Source: Streptomyces sp. ALI-76-A
GTDB lineage: Bacteria; Actinomycetota; Actinomycetes; Streptomycetales; Streptomycetaceae
Reading direction: 5' to 3'
DNA length: 64,000 nucleotides
Assembly (NCBI RefSeq): GCF_030287445.1
Contig: NZ_JASVWB010000002.1
Location: 5,766,001-5,830,000 of the forward strand
Shown here piece by piece: positions 17,350 to 26,565 of the stretch. The stretch's first letter is position 1. Each line of letters opens with the position of its first letter. A program made the translations under genes and the position numbers. The notes under the pieces are model-generated. The model did no database searches and was not told the DNA's origin. It worked only from the letters and a program-made list of their open reading frames with translations.

Positions 17350-20241
17350 TCAGCTGTCCGCGGGCTCCGTGGCGGCCGTGGCCTTACGGGCCCGACGTAC
17401 CCTCGGCTTCGCCTCGGCCGTCTCGCCCGAGGCCTCGGCGGGAGCCGCCGTCGCCTTGCTGGTCCGGCGCCGGGGCGTGACCTCCGGCTCCTCGGAGGCC
17501 TGCGCCGGGATGCCGGCGGCGGAGGCCGCCGCGGCGGACTCCGCGGCAGGCGTGGCCTTGCGGGTCCGACGCGCCTTGGGCTTCGCCTCGGCGCCCTCCG
17601 CCGTGTCCACGGCGGCCTCGGCCTTGACAGCGGTCCTGGCAGCGGTCTTGCGGGCGCGCCGGGGCTTGGCCTCGGCCGCCTCGGCCATGTCGTCGGCGGC
17701 CTTGGCCGCCGCCGCCTTGTGGGTGAGGCGAGGCTTGGCCTCGGTACCTTCCGCCGCGTCCGTGGCAGCGGCGGCAGCCGTCTTCCGGGTGCGACGCGGC
17801 TTGGCCTCCGCGGTGTCCGACGGCTCCGCGCTCTCCGTTGTCACGGCGGGCACGGCGGCCTTGCGGGTACGGCGACGGGGCGCGGGCTGCGCGGCCTCGG
17901 CCGCGTCCACGGCTGCTTCGGCCTTGACCTCGACCTCGGCCTCGGCCTTGGCAGCGGTCTTGCGGGTGCGCCGGGGCTTGGCCTCGGCACCCTCTGCGCT
18001 GTCCACCGCCGCCTCGGCCGGCGCCGCGGTCTTGCGCGTACGGCGCGGCCCGGCCGCGGCGGGCTCCGGCTCCTGGGTCGTCTGGGCCGGGATCCCGGCG
18101 GTGACGTCCGCGACCGGCGCGGGCTCGGCGGCCTTGCGCGTACGGCGACGCGGCGTGGCCTTGGTGGCCTCGACGGTGTCGACAGCGGCCTCGGCCTCGG
18201 CGGGAGCCGCCACGGCCTTGCGGGTACGACGACGGGGCTTGGCCTCCGCGGTCTCCGGGGCGGCCTCGGTCGTCCCCTCGGCGGCGTCGACGGCGGTCTC
18301 GGCCGCGGCCGAGGTCGTCGCCGTGGCCGTTGCCTTGCGGGTACGACGGCGCGGTGCGGTGGCGGGAGCCTCGGGCTCCGACACCGCGGGCGCCTCCGAG
18401 ACCTGCACCGCCTCCGCGACCGGTTCCACGGTCACGGGCGTCGCGGCCGGCTCGGACGGCGTGACCGCCGCCTCCGCGGGCTTGCGGGTACGGCGCCGAC
18501 GCGTCTTGGCCGGTGCCTCCTGAGCGTCCACGGCAACCGTGCCCTCGGCCGTCGTGACGGCGGTCTGCGCGGCTGCTTCGGGCGCCTGGGGGGCCTCGGG
18601 CACCACTGCCTCGACACCCGCGGCCGTCGGCAGGACCTCGCCCTGCGCGCCGCCGCGGGTACGGCGGCGACGACGCGGGGCGCGGGGCGCGGTGTCCTCC
18701 GACGAGACCGGTGTGACCGCCGACTCGACCGCCGGCTCGTTCGTCGCCGGCACGCTCAGCTCGGCGCCCGCGGAGGGCGCCGTGGCGTCCATCGGCGTCC
18801 CACTGCGCGTACGGCGACGGCGACGCGGCGTGCGGGCGGCACGCTCGCTGTCGGCGGACCGGGACTCGTCCCGGCCTCCACGGTCACCTCGGCCGCCCCG
18901 GCTGTCCTGGCCGCCGCGCCCGCCCCGGTCACCACGACCGCGCGCACCGCGGCCGCCGGTCTCGCCCAGGTCCTCCACTTCCTCCGCGCCGAGTCCGGCA
19001 CGCGTGCGCTCGGCGCGCGGCAGGACACCCTTGGTGCCCGCGGGGATGCTGAGCTCCTCGAAGAGGTGCGGGGAGGTGGAGTACGTCTCCGGCGGGTTGT
19101 TGAACCCGAGGTCCAGCGCCTTGTTGATGAGCTGCCAGCGCGGGATGTCGTCCCAGTCGACGAGGGTGATCGCGATGCCCTTGGCACCCGCGCGGCCGGT
19201 ACGGCCGATGCGGTGCAGGTACGTCTTCTCGTCTTCCGGCGACTGGTAGTTGATGACGTGGGTGACACCCTCGACGTCGATGCCGCGCGCGGCGACGTCG
19301 GTGCAGACGAGGACGTCCACCTTGCCGTTGCGGAACGCGCGCAGCGCCTGCTCGCGCGCGCCCTGGCCGAGGTCGCCGTGGACCGCGCCGGAGGCGAAAC
19401 CGCGCTGCTGGAGCTGGTCGGCCAGGTCGGCCGCCGTCCGCTTGGTGCGGCAGAAGACCATGGCCAGTCCTCGGCCGTCGGCCTGCAGTATGCGCGCGAC
19501 CATCTCGGGCTTGTCCATGTTGTGCGCGCGGTAGATGAACTGCGCGGTGTTGCGGACCGTCTGCCCCGCGTCGTCCGGCGAGGTGGCGCTGATGTGCGTG
19601 GGCTGCGACATGTAGCGGCGCGCGAGGCCGATGACCGCGCCCGGCATGGTCGCCGAGAACAGCATGGTCTGGCGGCGGGCCGGCAGCATGTTGATGATCT
19701 TCTCGACGTCGGGCAGGAAGCCCAGGTCGAGCATCTCGTCGGCCTCGTCGAGGACGAGCGCCTTGATGTGCTTGAGGTCCAGCTTCTTCTGGCCCGCCAG
19801 GTCCAGCAGACGGCCCGGGGTGCCGACGATCACGTCGACGCCCTTCTTGAGGGCCTCGACCTGGGGCTCGTACGCCCGGCCGCCGTAGATGGCCAGCACG
19901 CGGACGTTGCGCACCTTGCCCGCGGTCAGCAGGTCGTTGGTGACCTGCGTGCACAGCTCGCGGGTGGGTACGACGACGAGCGCCTGCGGGGCGTCGGTGA
20001 GCTGCTCGGGCTTGGCGCGGCCGGCCTCGACGTCGGCGGGAACGGTGACGCGCTCGAGGAGCGGGAGGCCGAAGCCCAGCGTCTTGCCGGTGCCGGTCTT
20101 GGCCTGGCCGATGACGTCGTTGCCCGAGAGGGCGACGGGAAGCGTCATCTCCTGGATGGGGAAGGGGGTCATGATGCCGACGGCCTCGAGTGCTTCGGCC
20201 GTCTCGGGGAGGATTCCGAGGTCTCGGAAAGTCGTAGTCAG
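17350..20241 (-). CDS. RhlE-type DEAD-box RNA helicase with long repetitive basic tail
   Basis: The product is about 963 residues. Residues 1-420 hold the DEAD-box core: Q motif (FPIQ), AKTGTGKT, PTRELCTQV, VLDEADEM, SATMPG, and ARGIDVEGV with HRIGRTGRAG. The remaining ~540 residues are a low-complexity tail with some 15 basic units of the type PRRRTRKA or PRRTRKTAA separated by acidic/Ala spacers. The start is uncertain: CTG at 20241 (reading LTTTFRDLGIL, with GAGG upstream) fits helicase N-termini, while a GTG at 20340 would add 33 residues. Such helicases act in RNA unwinding and ribosome or RNA turnover. Confidence 0.93.
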   Translation of the reverse strand: MTTTFRDLGILPETAEALEAVGIMTPFPIQEMTLPVALSGNDVIGQAKTGTGKTLGFGLPLLERVTVPADVEAGRAKPEQLTDAPQALVVVPTRELCTQVTNDLLTAGKVRNVRVLAIYGGRAYEPQVEALKKGVDVIVGTPGRLLDLAGQKKLDLKHIKALVLDEADEMLDLGFLPDVEKIINMLPARRQTMLFSATMPGAVIGLARRYMSQPTHISATSPDDAGQTVRNTAQFIYRAHNMDKPEMVARILQADGRGLAMVFCRTKRTAADLADQLQQRGFASGAVHGDLGQGAREQALRAFRNGKVDVLVCTDVAARGIDVEGVTHVINYQSPEDEKTYLHRIGRTGRAGAKGIAITLVDWDDIPRWQLINKALDLGFNNPPETYSTSPHLFEELSIPAGTKGVLPRAERTRAGLGAEEVEDLGETGGRGARGRGDRGGRGGQDSRGGRGDRGGRDESRSADSERAARTPRRRRRTRSGTPMDATAPSAGAELSVPATNEPAVESAVTPVSSEDTAPRAPRRRRRTRGGAQGEVLPTAAGVEAVVPEAPQAPEAAAQTAVTTAEGTVAVDAQEAPAKTRRRRTRKPAEAAVTPSEPAATPVTVEPVAEAVQVSEAPAVSEPEAPATAPRRRTRKATATATTSAAAETAVDAAEGTTEAAPETAEAKPRRRTRKAVAAPAEAEAAVDTVEATKATPRRRTRKAAEPAPVADVTAGIPAQTTQEPEPAAAGPRRTRKTAAPAEAAVDSAEGAEAKPRRTRKTAAKAEAEVEVKAEAAVDAAEAAQPAPRRRTRKAAVPAVTTESAEPSDTAEAKPRRTRKTAAAAATDAAEGTEAKPRLTHKAAAAKAADDMAEAAEAKPRRARKTAARTAVKAEAAVDTAEGAEAKPKARRTRKATPAAESAAAASAAGIPAQASEEPEVTPRRRTSKATAAPAEASGETAEAKPRVRRARKATAATEPADS

Positions 20242-20630
20242 GGTGCTGCCTCTTCTGTGTGGGCGGTGCGAGGCGAGCGCGGGGGTCGTCTGGGACCGTG
20301 CTGGGGACGTCGACTGCCTTACGGGCGAGCCGTATGACACGGGACCACTGCCGACGCTCTAGCGCTCGTACCGCTGAGGGTCCCCCTCCGGACTCCGTAC
20401 GCACAGTGCGCCGTACGGACGAGGAGGGCTGTCGGGTCGGAGCCGATCGGGCCACCGACCGGGCATCCTCATTCGTGCGGCCCGTCGAGATACGTCAGAG
20501 TACTCAGCAGGCGCATTACCACCATACCCCGGAATCGCGCACATGCGATGGCCGATTTGGTCACGTAGTCGGCGTCACAGTGATCGACCAGGGACTTCCG
20601 CCGCCCGACAAGCGGGCTATTGTGCGCTTC
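20242..20630. other. Intergenic region between divergent helicase and ferritin-like genes
   Basis: This 389-bp gap should carry both promoters and the helicase leader. A TATGGT hexamer at about 20530 on the helicase strand could be a -10, but no convincing -35 lies at normal spacing. No RNA gene, repeat or short gene can be supported. Confidence 0.4.
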
Positions 20631-21380
20631 ATGACCACGCCTGACAACACCTCTGACGCCCCCGCAGACACTTCCCCCGAGGTCACCGGAGTCGCCGCCC
20701 AGGACTGGGCCAGGGCCTCCGCCGAACCGCAGTACCGGGCCGCGGTCGTGGACCTGCTCGGCGCGCTCGCGTACGGGGAGCTGGCGGCCTTCGAGCGGCT
20801 CGCGGAGGACGCCAAACTGGCGCCGACGCTGGCGGACAAGGCGGAGCTCGCGAAGATGGCGTCGGCCGAGTTCCACCATTACGAGAAGCTGCGCGACCGG
20901 CTCGCGGAGATCGGCGAGGAGCCGACGCTGGCGATGGAGCCGTTCGTCGCCGCGCTGGACGGCTTCCACAAGCAGACGGCGCCCTCGGACTGGCTGGAGG
21001 GCCTCGTCAAGGCGTACGTCGGGGACTCCATCGCCAGCGACTTCTACCGTGAGGTCGCCGCCCGCCTCGACTCTGACAGCCGGGAACTCGTCCTCGCCGT
21101 CCTCGACGACACCGGGCACGCCGGCTTCGCCGTGGAGAAGGTGCGCGCGGCGATCGACGCCGACCCGCGGGTCGGCGGACGGCTCGCCCTGTGGGCGCGA
21201 CGGCTGATGGGCGAGGCCCTGTCGCAGTCCCAGCGGGTGGTCGCCGACCGGGACGCCCTGTCGACGATGCTCGTGGGCGGCGTCGCGGACGGCTTCGATC
21301 TCGCCGAGGTCGGCCGCATGTTCTCCCGCATCACCGAGGCGCACACCAAGCGGATGGCGGCGCTGGGACTGGCCGCCTAG
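20631..21380 (+). CDS. Ferritin-like fold protein (MiaE-like)
   Basis: The protein has 249 residues and is almost all helix. It carries the diiron-type signature of ferritin-like folds: E in LAAFERLAED, an ExxHxxE-like cluster EFHHYEKL, and later D/H residues (VLDDTGHAGF). It most resembles the MiaE-like group, but whether it hydroxylates tRNA is not shown here. The ATG is taken after the short upstream sequence because the product then begins with a flexible Thr/Asp/Pro tail and a long helix. The gene lies divergent from the RhlE-type helicase, as in mycobacteria. Confidence 0.85.
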   Translation: MTTPDNTSDAPADTSPEVTGVAAQDWARASAEPQYRAAVVDLLGALAYGELAAFERLAEDAKLAPTLADKAELAKMASAEFHHYEKLRDRLAEIGEEPTLAMEPFVAALDGFHKQTAPSDWLEGLVKAYVGDSIASDFYREVAARLDSDSRELVLAVLDDTGHAGFAVEKVRAAIDADPRVGGRLALWARRLMGEALSQSQRVVADRDALSTMLVGGVADGFDLAEVGRMFSRITEAHTKRMAALGLAA

Positions 21381-21517
21381 GCGGAGCGGCCGCGTATCGG
21401 TCCGTTCCGGGCGGGCGTCCCGAGGCACCGGCTCGGCTGGTTGTGGTCCCGGCCCTCGGCCTCAGGCTCGTCGCCCCGGTCGCCCCGCTTTTCGCAGGTG
21501 CCGCCTTCGGCCGCGGG

Positions 21518-21787
21518 TCAGGCGGTCGCCGACCGGCGGAGTCTTCCCGCCGGACGCAGCAGCAGGGACAGCGAGGCCGCGGAGACGATCACGGCGCCGA
21601 CGAGGGGCAGGACGGCACCCCCGGTGTCCAGCGCGCTGTGCGTGACGAAGGCGCCGAACAGGCCCCCGGCGACGCCGGTCGCGAGCACCAGGGAACGGGT
21701 GGGCAGGCGGTGGGACAGCCGGTGGATCGCCGTCGCCGCCAGCACCAGACCGAGCAGAGCCGAGCCGAGCGCCTCGAACAACATCAT
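21518..21787 (-). CDS. Small integral membrane protein
   Basis: This 89-aa protein starts at a doublet ATGATG preceded by GGGAGGGAC. It has three predicted membrane helices (ALLGLVLAATAIHRL; LVLATGVAGGLFGAFV; VLPLVGAVIVSAASLSLLL) and a basic C-terminal tail. I see no recognised family. It is monocistronic or co-transcribed with the DUF3107 gene downstream of a terminator. Confidence 0.72.
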   Translation of the reverse strand: MMLFEALGSALLGLVLAATAIHRLSHRLPTRSLVLATGVAGGLFGAFVTHSALDTGGAVLPLVGAVIVSAASLSLLLRPAGRLRRSATA

Positions 21788-21901
21788 GGGGTCCCTCCCA
21801 CACGGCCACACTGCGCGTCACGGTCGTAGCCCGTCTTACCCGTGACCTGCGGAATGCAATCCTCGCCGGTGCGCGGGGTGTGCTCCATCCGTGGAGAGGA
21901 A

Positions 21902-21942
21902 CGGGAGGGGCCCGGCGACACACGGTCGCCGGGCCCCTCCCG
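21902..21942. terminator. Hairpin terminator after the DUF3107 gene
   Basis: A perfect 17-bp inverted repeat (arms 21902-21918 and 21926-21942) with a 7-base loop lies just downstream of the DUF3107 stop on the minus strand. Confidence 0.85.
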
Positions 21943-21972
21943 TCGCGCGCACGCGCGAGATCTCGCGTATGA

Positions 21973-22200
21973 CTACAGCGCGCCGAAGCCCACCTTGCGC
22001 GGGGCCGGCTCGCCGAGCTCGACGTAGGCGAGACGGTCGGCCGGCACGAGGACCTTGCGGCCGTGCTCGTCCACGAGGCTCAGCAGCTGAGACTTGCCCG
22101 CCAGCGCCTCGGACACCGCCCGCTCGACCTCCTCGGCACTCTGACCGCTCTCCAGAACGATCTCGCGGGGCGCGTGCTGCACGCCGATCTTGACCTCCAC
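21973..22200 (-). CDS. DUF3107 protein
   Basis: This 75-residue product begins VEVKIGVQHAPREIVLESG and ends RKVGFGAL, matching the small actinobacterial DUF3107 family (TB9.4-like). It folds as a compact beta/alpha unit; function unknown. The GTG is followed immediately by the family's conserved start, and GGGAC is 6 bases upstream. The TetR gene lies next upstream on the same strand, an arrangement shared with mycobacteria. Confidence 0.9.
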   Translation of the reverse strand: MEVKIGVQHAPREIVLESGQSAEEVERAVSEALAGKSQLLSLVDEHGRKVLVPADRLAYVELGEPAPRKVGFGAL

Positions 22201-22350
22201 GGCTATGTCCCTCCGACGGTCAGTGAAGTGCGCGACCTTCCGCGCCGTACCAGCACACATTAGCCCGGTGAGGGGACGTACACGCTCCGCCCGAGAACGC
22301 CAGGAGCGAACATCGGGCGGGAACAAACACCCCACCCGCGTGTGTGCGGG

Positions 22351-22992
22351 TCAGTGGTGGTCGGTGCCGTGCAGCGGGAAGCCCGCGATGCCCCGCCAGG
22401 CCAGGGACGTCAGCAGCTGGACGGCCTGGTCGCGCGGGACACTGCGGTCGCTGTGCAGCCAGGAGCGGGCCACCACCTGCGCGAGACCGCCCAGCCCGGA
22501 CGCCAGCAGCATCGACTCGGCGCGCGAGAGACCGGTGTCCTCGGCGATCACGTCACAGATCGCCTCGGCGCACTCGTTCGTGACCTTGTCGACGCGCTCG
22601 CGTACCGCGGGCTCGTTCGTCAGGTCCGACTCGAAGACCAGCCGGAAGGCGCCGCCGTCGTCCTCGACGTACGCGAAGTAGGCGTCCATGGTCGCCCGCA
22701 CGCGCTGCTTGTTGTCGGTGGTCGACGCGAGCGCGTTGCGCACGGACTGGATCAGCGACTCGCAGTGCTGGTCCAGCAGCGCGAGGTACAGGTCGAGCTT
22801 GCCCGGGAAGTGCTGGTAGAGCACCGGCTTGCTGACGCCGGCCCGCTCGGCGATGTCGTCCATCGCCGCGGCGTGGTAGCCCTGCGCCACGAAGACCTCC
22901 TGGGCGGCGCCCAGCAGCTGGTTCCGTCGGGCACGGCGCGGCAGGCGCGTGCCTCGCGGGCGTGCTGCCTCTGTCTGCTCGATGGCTGTCAC
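22351..22992 (-). CDS. TetR-family transcriptional regulator
   Basis: The 213-aa protein has an N-terminal TetR helix-turn-helix (AAQEVFVAQGYHAAAMDDIAER, then VSKPVLYQHFPGKLDLYLALL), followed by a helical ligand domain of normal size. The GTG with GGGAGG upstream is chosen; 29 extra upstream codons are without domain character. Its targets are unknown. It is conserved next to DUF3107 in actinobacteria. Confidence 0.93.
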   Translation of the reverse strand: MTAIEQTEAARPRGTRLPRRARRNQLLGAAQEVFVAQGYHAAAMDDIAERAGVSKPVLYQHFPGKLDLYLALLDQHCESLIQSVRNALASTTDNKQRVRATMDAYFAYVEDDGGAFRLVFESDLTNEPAVRERVDKVTNECAEAICDVIAEDTGLSRAESMLLASGLGGLAQVVARSWLHSDRSVPRDQAVQLLTSLAWRGIAGFPLHGTDHH

Positions 22993-23196
22993 GCCGCCTC
23001 CCAATGTCGTCCACTCGCGGTGTGCGCCGCGCGGCCATCGTACTTTTCGGTAACCGTGGTGTGCGCGCTGTGAGTGCACAATTTCACGGACCGGACGGCG
23101 GGGAAAGCGGCACAGAAGGTTTCAAGTCGGTCTCTACCGGGCATCAGGTGGCGCCACTCCGGTCCAGCAGTGGCCGTATCCGCACGTCACCGCATG

Positions 23197-23421
23197 TCAC
23201 CGGTAGTCGTCCTCGTCGAGGGAGACGACACGGGCCTGCTCGGCCAGATCCGCCTCGCTCGCGCGGTCCGGGTCGACGCCGGTCAGCGGATCGTCCCGGT
23301 CCGGCGTGATCTCCGCGTTCTGCTCGGCCGCGTCGGCCTCCGGCGCCTCGACGGCGATCTCCTGGTCCTTCTCGGTGTCCTCGTCGACGAACGTCTCGGG
23401 GTCACTGGGGTCAACGGTCAT
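23197..23421 (-). CDS. Acidic protein of unknown function
   Basis: The 74-residue product is strongly acidic and lacks hydrophobic runs (MTVDPSDPETFVDEDTEKD, ending SLDEDDYR). It is probably disordered. GGGAG is 7 bases before the ATG. No family is recognised. Confidence 0.65.
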   Translation of the reverse strand: MTVDPSDPETFVDEDTEKDQEIAVEAPEADAAEQNAEITPDRDDPLTGVDPDRASEADLAEQARVVSLDEDDYR

Positions 23422-23585
23422 GTCGGGCTCCCTTCCTAGTACGTCCCTGAGTGCGACAGGGGGCCACATGCGGGTGCCCTGCGTTCGAGCCTAGGAGACA
23501 CGCGATCTGTACGCCATCGATCCGGCCACCCGCCTGTGATGGCGAACACATGAACCAGTGCGTGATCGTCTCGTAACATTGCTGC

Positions 23586-24650
23586 ATGTCTTCGACCGAG
23601 CCGCCGTTCGTGCCGCCCGCCAACGTGCTCCCCAAAGTGGCGCCCGTCAGGGTCGCGGACGGCGAGCGGCTGAGGTCGGTCGGGCTGCCGGGGATCACGC
23701 TGACGGTCCGTTCGCGACCGCCGGCGCGAGCGGGCCTGCCGCCCGCGCTGTACGTCCACGGGCTGGGCGGTTCCTCGCAGAACTGGTCCGCGCTGATGCA
23801 GCAGTTGGAGGACGCGGTCGACGGCGAGGCCGTCGATCTGCCGGGCTTCGGCGACTCCCCGCCACCGGACGACGGCGACTACTCCCTCACCGGGCACGCG
23901 CGCGCGGTCATCCGTTACCTCGACGCCTCCGGGCGCGGTCCCGTGCATCTCTTCGGCAACTCCCTGGGCGGCGCGGTCTCCACGCGCGTCGCCGCGGTCC
24001 GGCCCGATCTCGTGCGCACGCTCACGCTCGTCTCGCCGGCGCTGCCGGAGATCCGCGTCCAGCGCACCGCCGTGCCGACCGGGCTGCTGGCGCTGCCCGG
24101 CGTGGCCGGCCTCTTCACCCGGTTCACCAAGGAGTGGACGGCGGAACAGCGGGTCCGCGGCGTCACGGCGCTCTGCTACGGCGATCCCAGCAAGGTGACG
24201 CCCGAGGGTTTCCGGCACGCGGTGGAGGAGATGGAACGGCGGCTGAGACTGCCGTACTTCTGGGACGCGTTGACGCGCTCCGCGCGCGGGCTGGTGAACG
24301 CGTACACCCTGGGCGGCCAGCACGCGCTGTGGCGCCAGGCCGCACGTGTTCTCGCTCCGACGCTCCTCGTCTATGGTGGCCGGGACCAACTAGTGGGCTT
24401 CCGCATGGCCCAGCGGGCGGCCCGGACTTTCCGTGACTCCCGCCTGCTCACTCTGCCGGAGGCCGGGCACGTGGCGATGATGGAGTACCCGGAGACGGTC
24501 GCGAAGGCGTTCCGTGACCTCCTCGCGGAGACGGACGCTTCCCGTGGGGGAGCGGGCGCCTCCGACGGCGGGGCCGGTGGCCCCGGTGAGGAAGCGGGCG
24601 TCCCAGGCGGGGGATCCGAGATGTCGAGCACTACCGGAGCGGGGAGCTGA
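23586..24650 (+). CDS. Alpha/beta hydrolase
   Basis: The protein has 354 residues. The hydrolase fold shows YVHGLGGSSQNW (oxyanion region), the nucleophile elbow GNSLGG, an acid loop VYGGRDQLVG and a His in EAGHVAMMEYP. The C-terminal 45 residues are a Gly/Ser-rich tail. There is no signal peptide. It lies 8 bases upstream of the DUF3152 gene, so they form one unit. Confidence 0.88.
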   Translation: MSSTEPPFVPPANVLPKVAPVRVADGERLRSVGLPGITLTVRSRPPARAGLPPALYVHGLGGSSQNWSALMQQLEDAVDGEAVDLPGFGDSPPPDDGDYSLTGHARAVIRYLDASGRGPVHLFGNSLGGAVSTRVAAVRPDLVRTLTLVSPALPEIRVQRTAVPTGLLALPGVAGLFTRFTKEWTAEQRVRGVTALCYGDPSKVTPEGFRHAVEEMERRLRLPYFWDALTRSARGLVNAYTLGGQHALWRQAARVLAPTLLVYGGRDQLVGFRMAQRAARTFRDSRLLTLPEAGHVAMMEYPETVAKAFRDLLAETDASRGGAGASDGGAGGPGEEAGVPGGGSEMSSTTGAGS

Positions 24651-24658
24651 GGCGGGAC

Positions 24659-26266
24659 GTGGGACGCCACAGTCGACGTGGACCTGCCCCCAAGAGTGCT
24701 CCCAAGGGCGAGACCAAGGACAACGGCACACAGGTGACCGGCGCCGGCGGCCGGAGCCGGATCCCGGTTCCGCCGCCCGCCCGACGCGGGCAGCAGACGC
24801 CGTCGGCGGGCGGACCCCCCGGGTACGGGACGCCTCCTGAAGGGGTGTCCGCGTTCGCTGACGGCACCCCCGCGCGTGGGGTGCCGCGTCTGCCTGACGG
24901 GACTCCCGCTCATGGAGCGCCGCGTTTCCCTGAGGGCACGCCGCCGCACGGTTTCCCCGGGCTCCCCGGGGGCCCGGCCGCGCGCGGGGTGCCGCGTCCT
25001 CCCGACGGCACGCCCCCCCATGGCTTCCCCGGGCTTCCCGGCGACACGCCTGGCCGCGGCGGTCCCCAGGTCCGTGGTGGGCACCCCGAGCAGCGGGAGC
25101 GCGGCGGTGGCTGGGGCCCGTTGGGCGGACGGCCCGACGGGCGCGGTGGTCCCGGGCCCGGGGCCGTGATACCGCGTCAGCGGTCGGCCCCGCAGGCGAA
25201 CCCACGCCAGGACTACCTCGACGCCTTCGAGTCCGCCGACGACGTCTTCGCGCCCCGCACGCCCGCCGCCGGGCCCCTTCCGCCCGCGGCGGGACTCGGC
25301 ATGCGCACCCCCGGAGTCGGCACGGCCTCCGCGCCCCGGGTCCGGACCACCGCGCACCCCTCCGACCCGTACACCTCGGCCACCGCGTGGCCCGACGGAG
25401 CGGGCGTCGACGGCGGTGACGACGACGCGCCGCCGTCGGGTGAGCCGACGACGGCCAACGGCGGCAAGGGGCGGACGTTCACCGGTATCGCGGCCGCCGC
25501 CGTCACCACCGTGCTGGCCATCGTCGTGGCCGGCCAGGTCGCGGACGGGCGTGACGACAGCGACGTACGGACCCAGAGCGCCGCCGACCGGGCGCGGGAC
25601 GCCCGCGACTCGGCCTCGCGGGTCGGCGAGCGGCCGACGCCGTCCGGATCGGCCTCGGCGGCACCGCTGACGTACGAGCAGAAGATGGACCGGACGTACC
25701 CGCTCGGCGCCACCCTCGACGGCTCGGGGAAGTTCGACGCGATCACCGGCGTCGACAAGGCGCCCGGCAAGGGGCAGAAGCACACCTACCGTGTGGACGT
25801 GGAGCAGGGGCTCGGACTCGACGGCGAGCTCTTCGCGCAGGCCGTCCACAAGACGCTGAACGACGACCGGAGCTGGGCCCACAACGGCGCCCATACCTTC
25901 GAGCGTGTGTACTCCGGCCGGACCGACTTCGTGATCACGCTCGCCAGCCCCGGCACGACGGCCGAGTGGTGTGCCAAGTCCGGTCTGGACACCACCGTGG
26001 ACAACGTGTCGTGCGACTCGGCCGCCACCGATCGCGTGATGATCAACGCGTATCGATGGGCGCGGGGGTCGACGACCTACGGTGACGCGATCCATGCGTA
26101 CCGGCAGATGTTGATCAACCACGAAGTCGGCCACCGGCTCGGCAACGGCCACGTCACGTGCGACAAGGACGGCGAACTCGCGCCGGTCATGCAGCAGCAG
26201 ACCAAGTTCCTCGACCACGACGGCATCCGGTGCAAGGCCAATCCCTGGCCTTTTCCCGGAAGTTGA
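24659..26266 (+). CDS. DUF3152 protein, putative secreted zinc-binding (metzincin-like) enzyme
   Basis: The protein has 535 residues. The first ~260 are a Pro/Gly-rich intracellular segment, then one membrane span (FTGIAAAAVTTVLAIVVAG), then an extracytoplasmic DUF3152 domain. Near the C-terminus HEVGHRLGNGH (residues 488-498) fits HExxHxxGxxH, the metzincin zinc site, suggesting an exported metalloprotease or a relic of one. The family is otherwise uncharacterised. A repeated Gly/Pro motif (PRLPDGTP-like) fills the N-terminal part. Confidence 0.82.
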   Translation: MGRHSRRGPAPKSAPKGETKDNGTQVTGAGGRSRIPVPPPARRGQQTPSAGGPPGYGTPPEGVSAFADGTPARGVPRLPDGTPAHGAPRFPEGTPPHGFPGLPGGPAARGVPRPPDGTPPHGFPGLPGDTPGRGGPQVRGGHPEQRERGGGWGPLGGRPDGRGGPGPGAVIPRQRSAPQANPRQDYLDAFESADDVFAPRTPAAGPLPPAAGLGMRTPGVGTASAPRVRTTAHPSDPYTSATAWPDGAGVDGGDDDAPPSGEPTTANGGKGRTFTGIAAAAVTTVLAIVVAGQVADGRDDSDVRTQSAADRARDARDSASRVGERPTPSGSASAAPLTYEQKMDRTYPLGATLDGSGKFDAITGVDKAPGKGQKHTYRVDVEQGLGLDGELFAQAVHKTLNDDRSWAHNGAHTFERVYSGRTDFVITLASPGTTAEWCAKSGLDTTVDNVSCDSAATDRVMINAYRWARGSTTYGDAIHAYRQMLINHEVGHRLGNGHVTCDKDGELAPVMQQQTKFLDHDGIRCKANPWPFPGS

Positions 26267-26452
26267 CAGCAGTCGGCGGCAGGTCGGCGGGAGTCGGCGG
26301 CGGGTCGGCCGGAGGTGACGCGCGGTGAGGGGCGGCAGGCGCCGGCCCCACGCCGACACGCGAGGGCTGCGGTGACGAACCGTAGGCGCATGATCCCTTA
26401 GCGCGACAGAACGCGATCCGCACGCGAAAGTTACGACCGTTCACCCCTTTTG

Positions 26453-26484
26453 GTGGCGCGATGGACAACCGTCCGTCGCGCCAC
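26453..26484. promoter_or_regulatory. Inverted repeat upstream of the exopolysaccharide-like cluster
   Basis: GTGGCGCGA (26453-26461) pairs with TCGCGCCAC (26476-26484), 9-bp perfect arms with 14 bases between. It lies about 80 bases before the glycosyltransferase start in the 299-bp gap, a reasonable place for an operator or mRNA hairpin. I see no other clear site in the gap. Confidence 0.45.
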
Positions 26485-26565
26485 CGCCTTGTCCGCATAC
26501 GTTCGTCCCGCTGCGAGCCGCCGAGCCAAGGGCGGCTCCCCATACGGGAGATCGGGGGTGCACTC

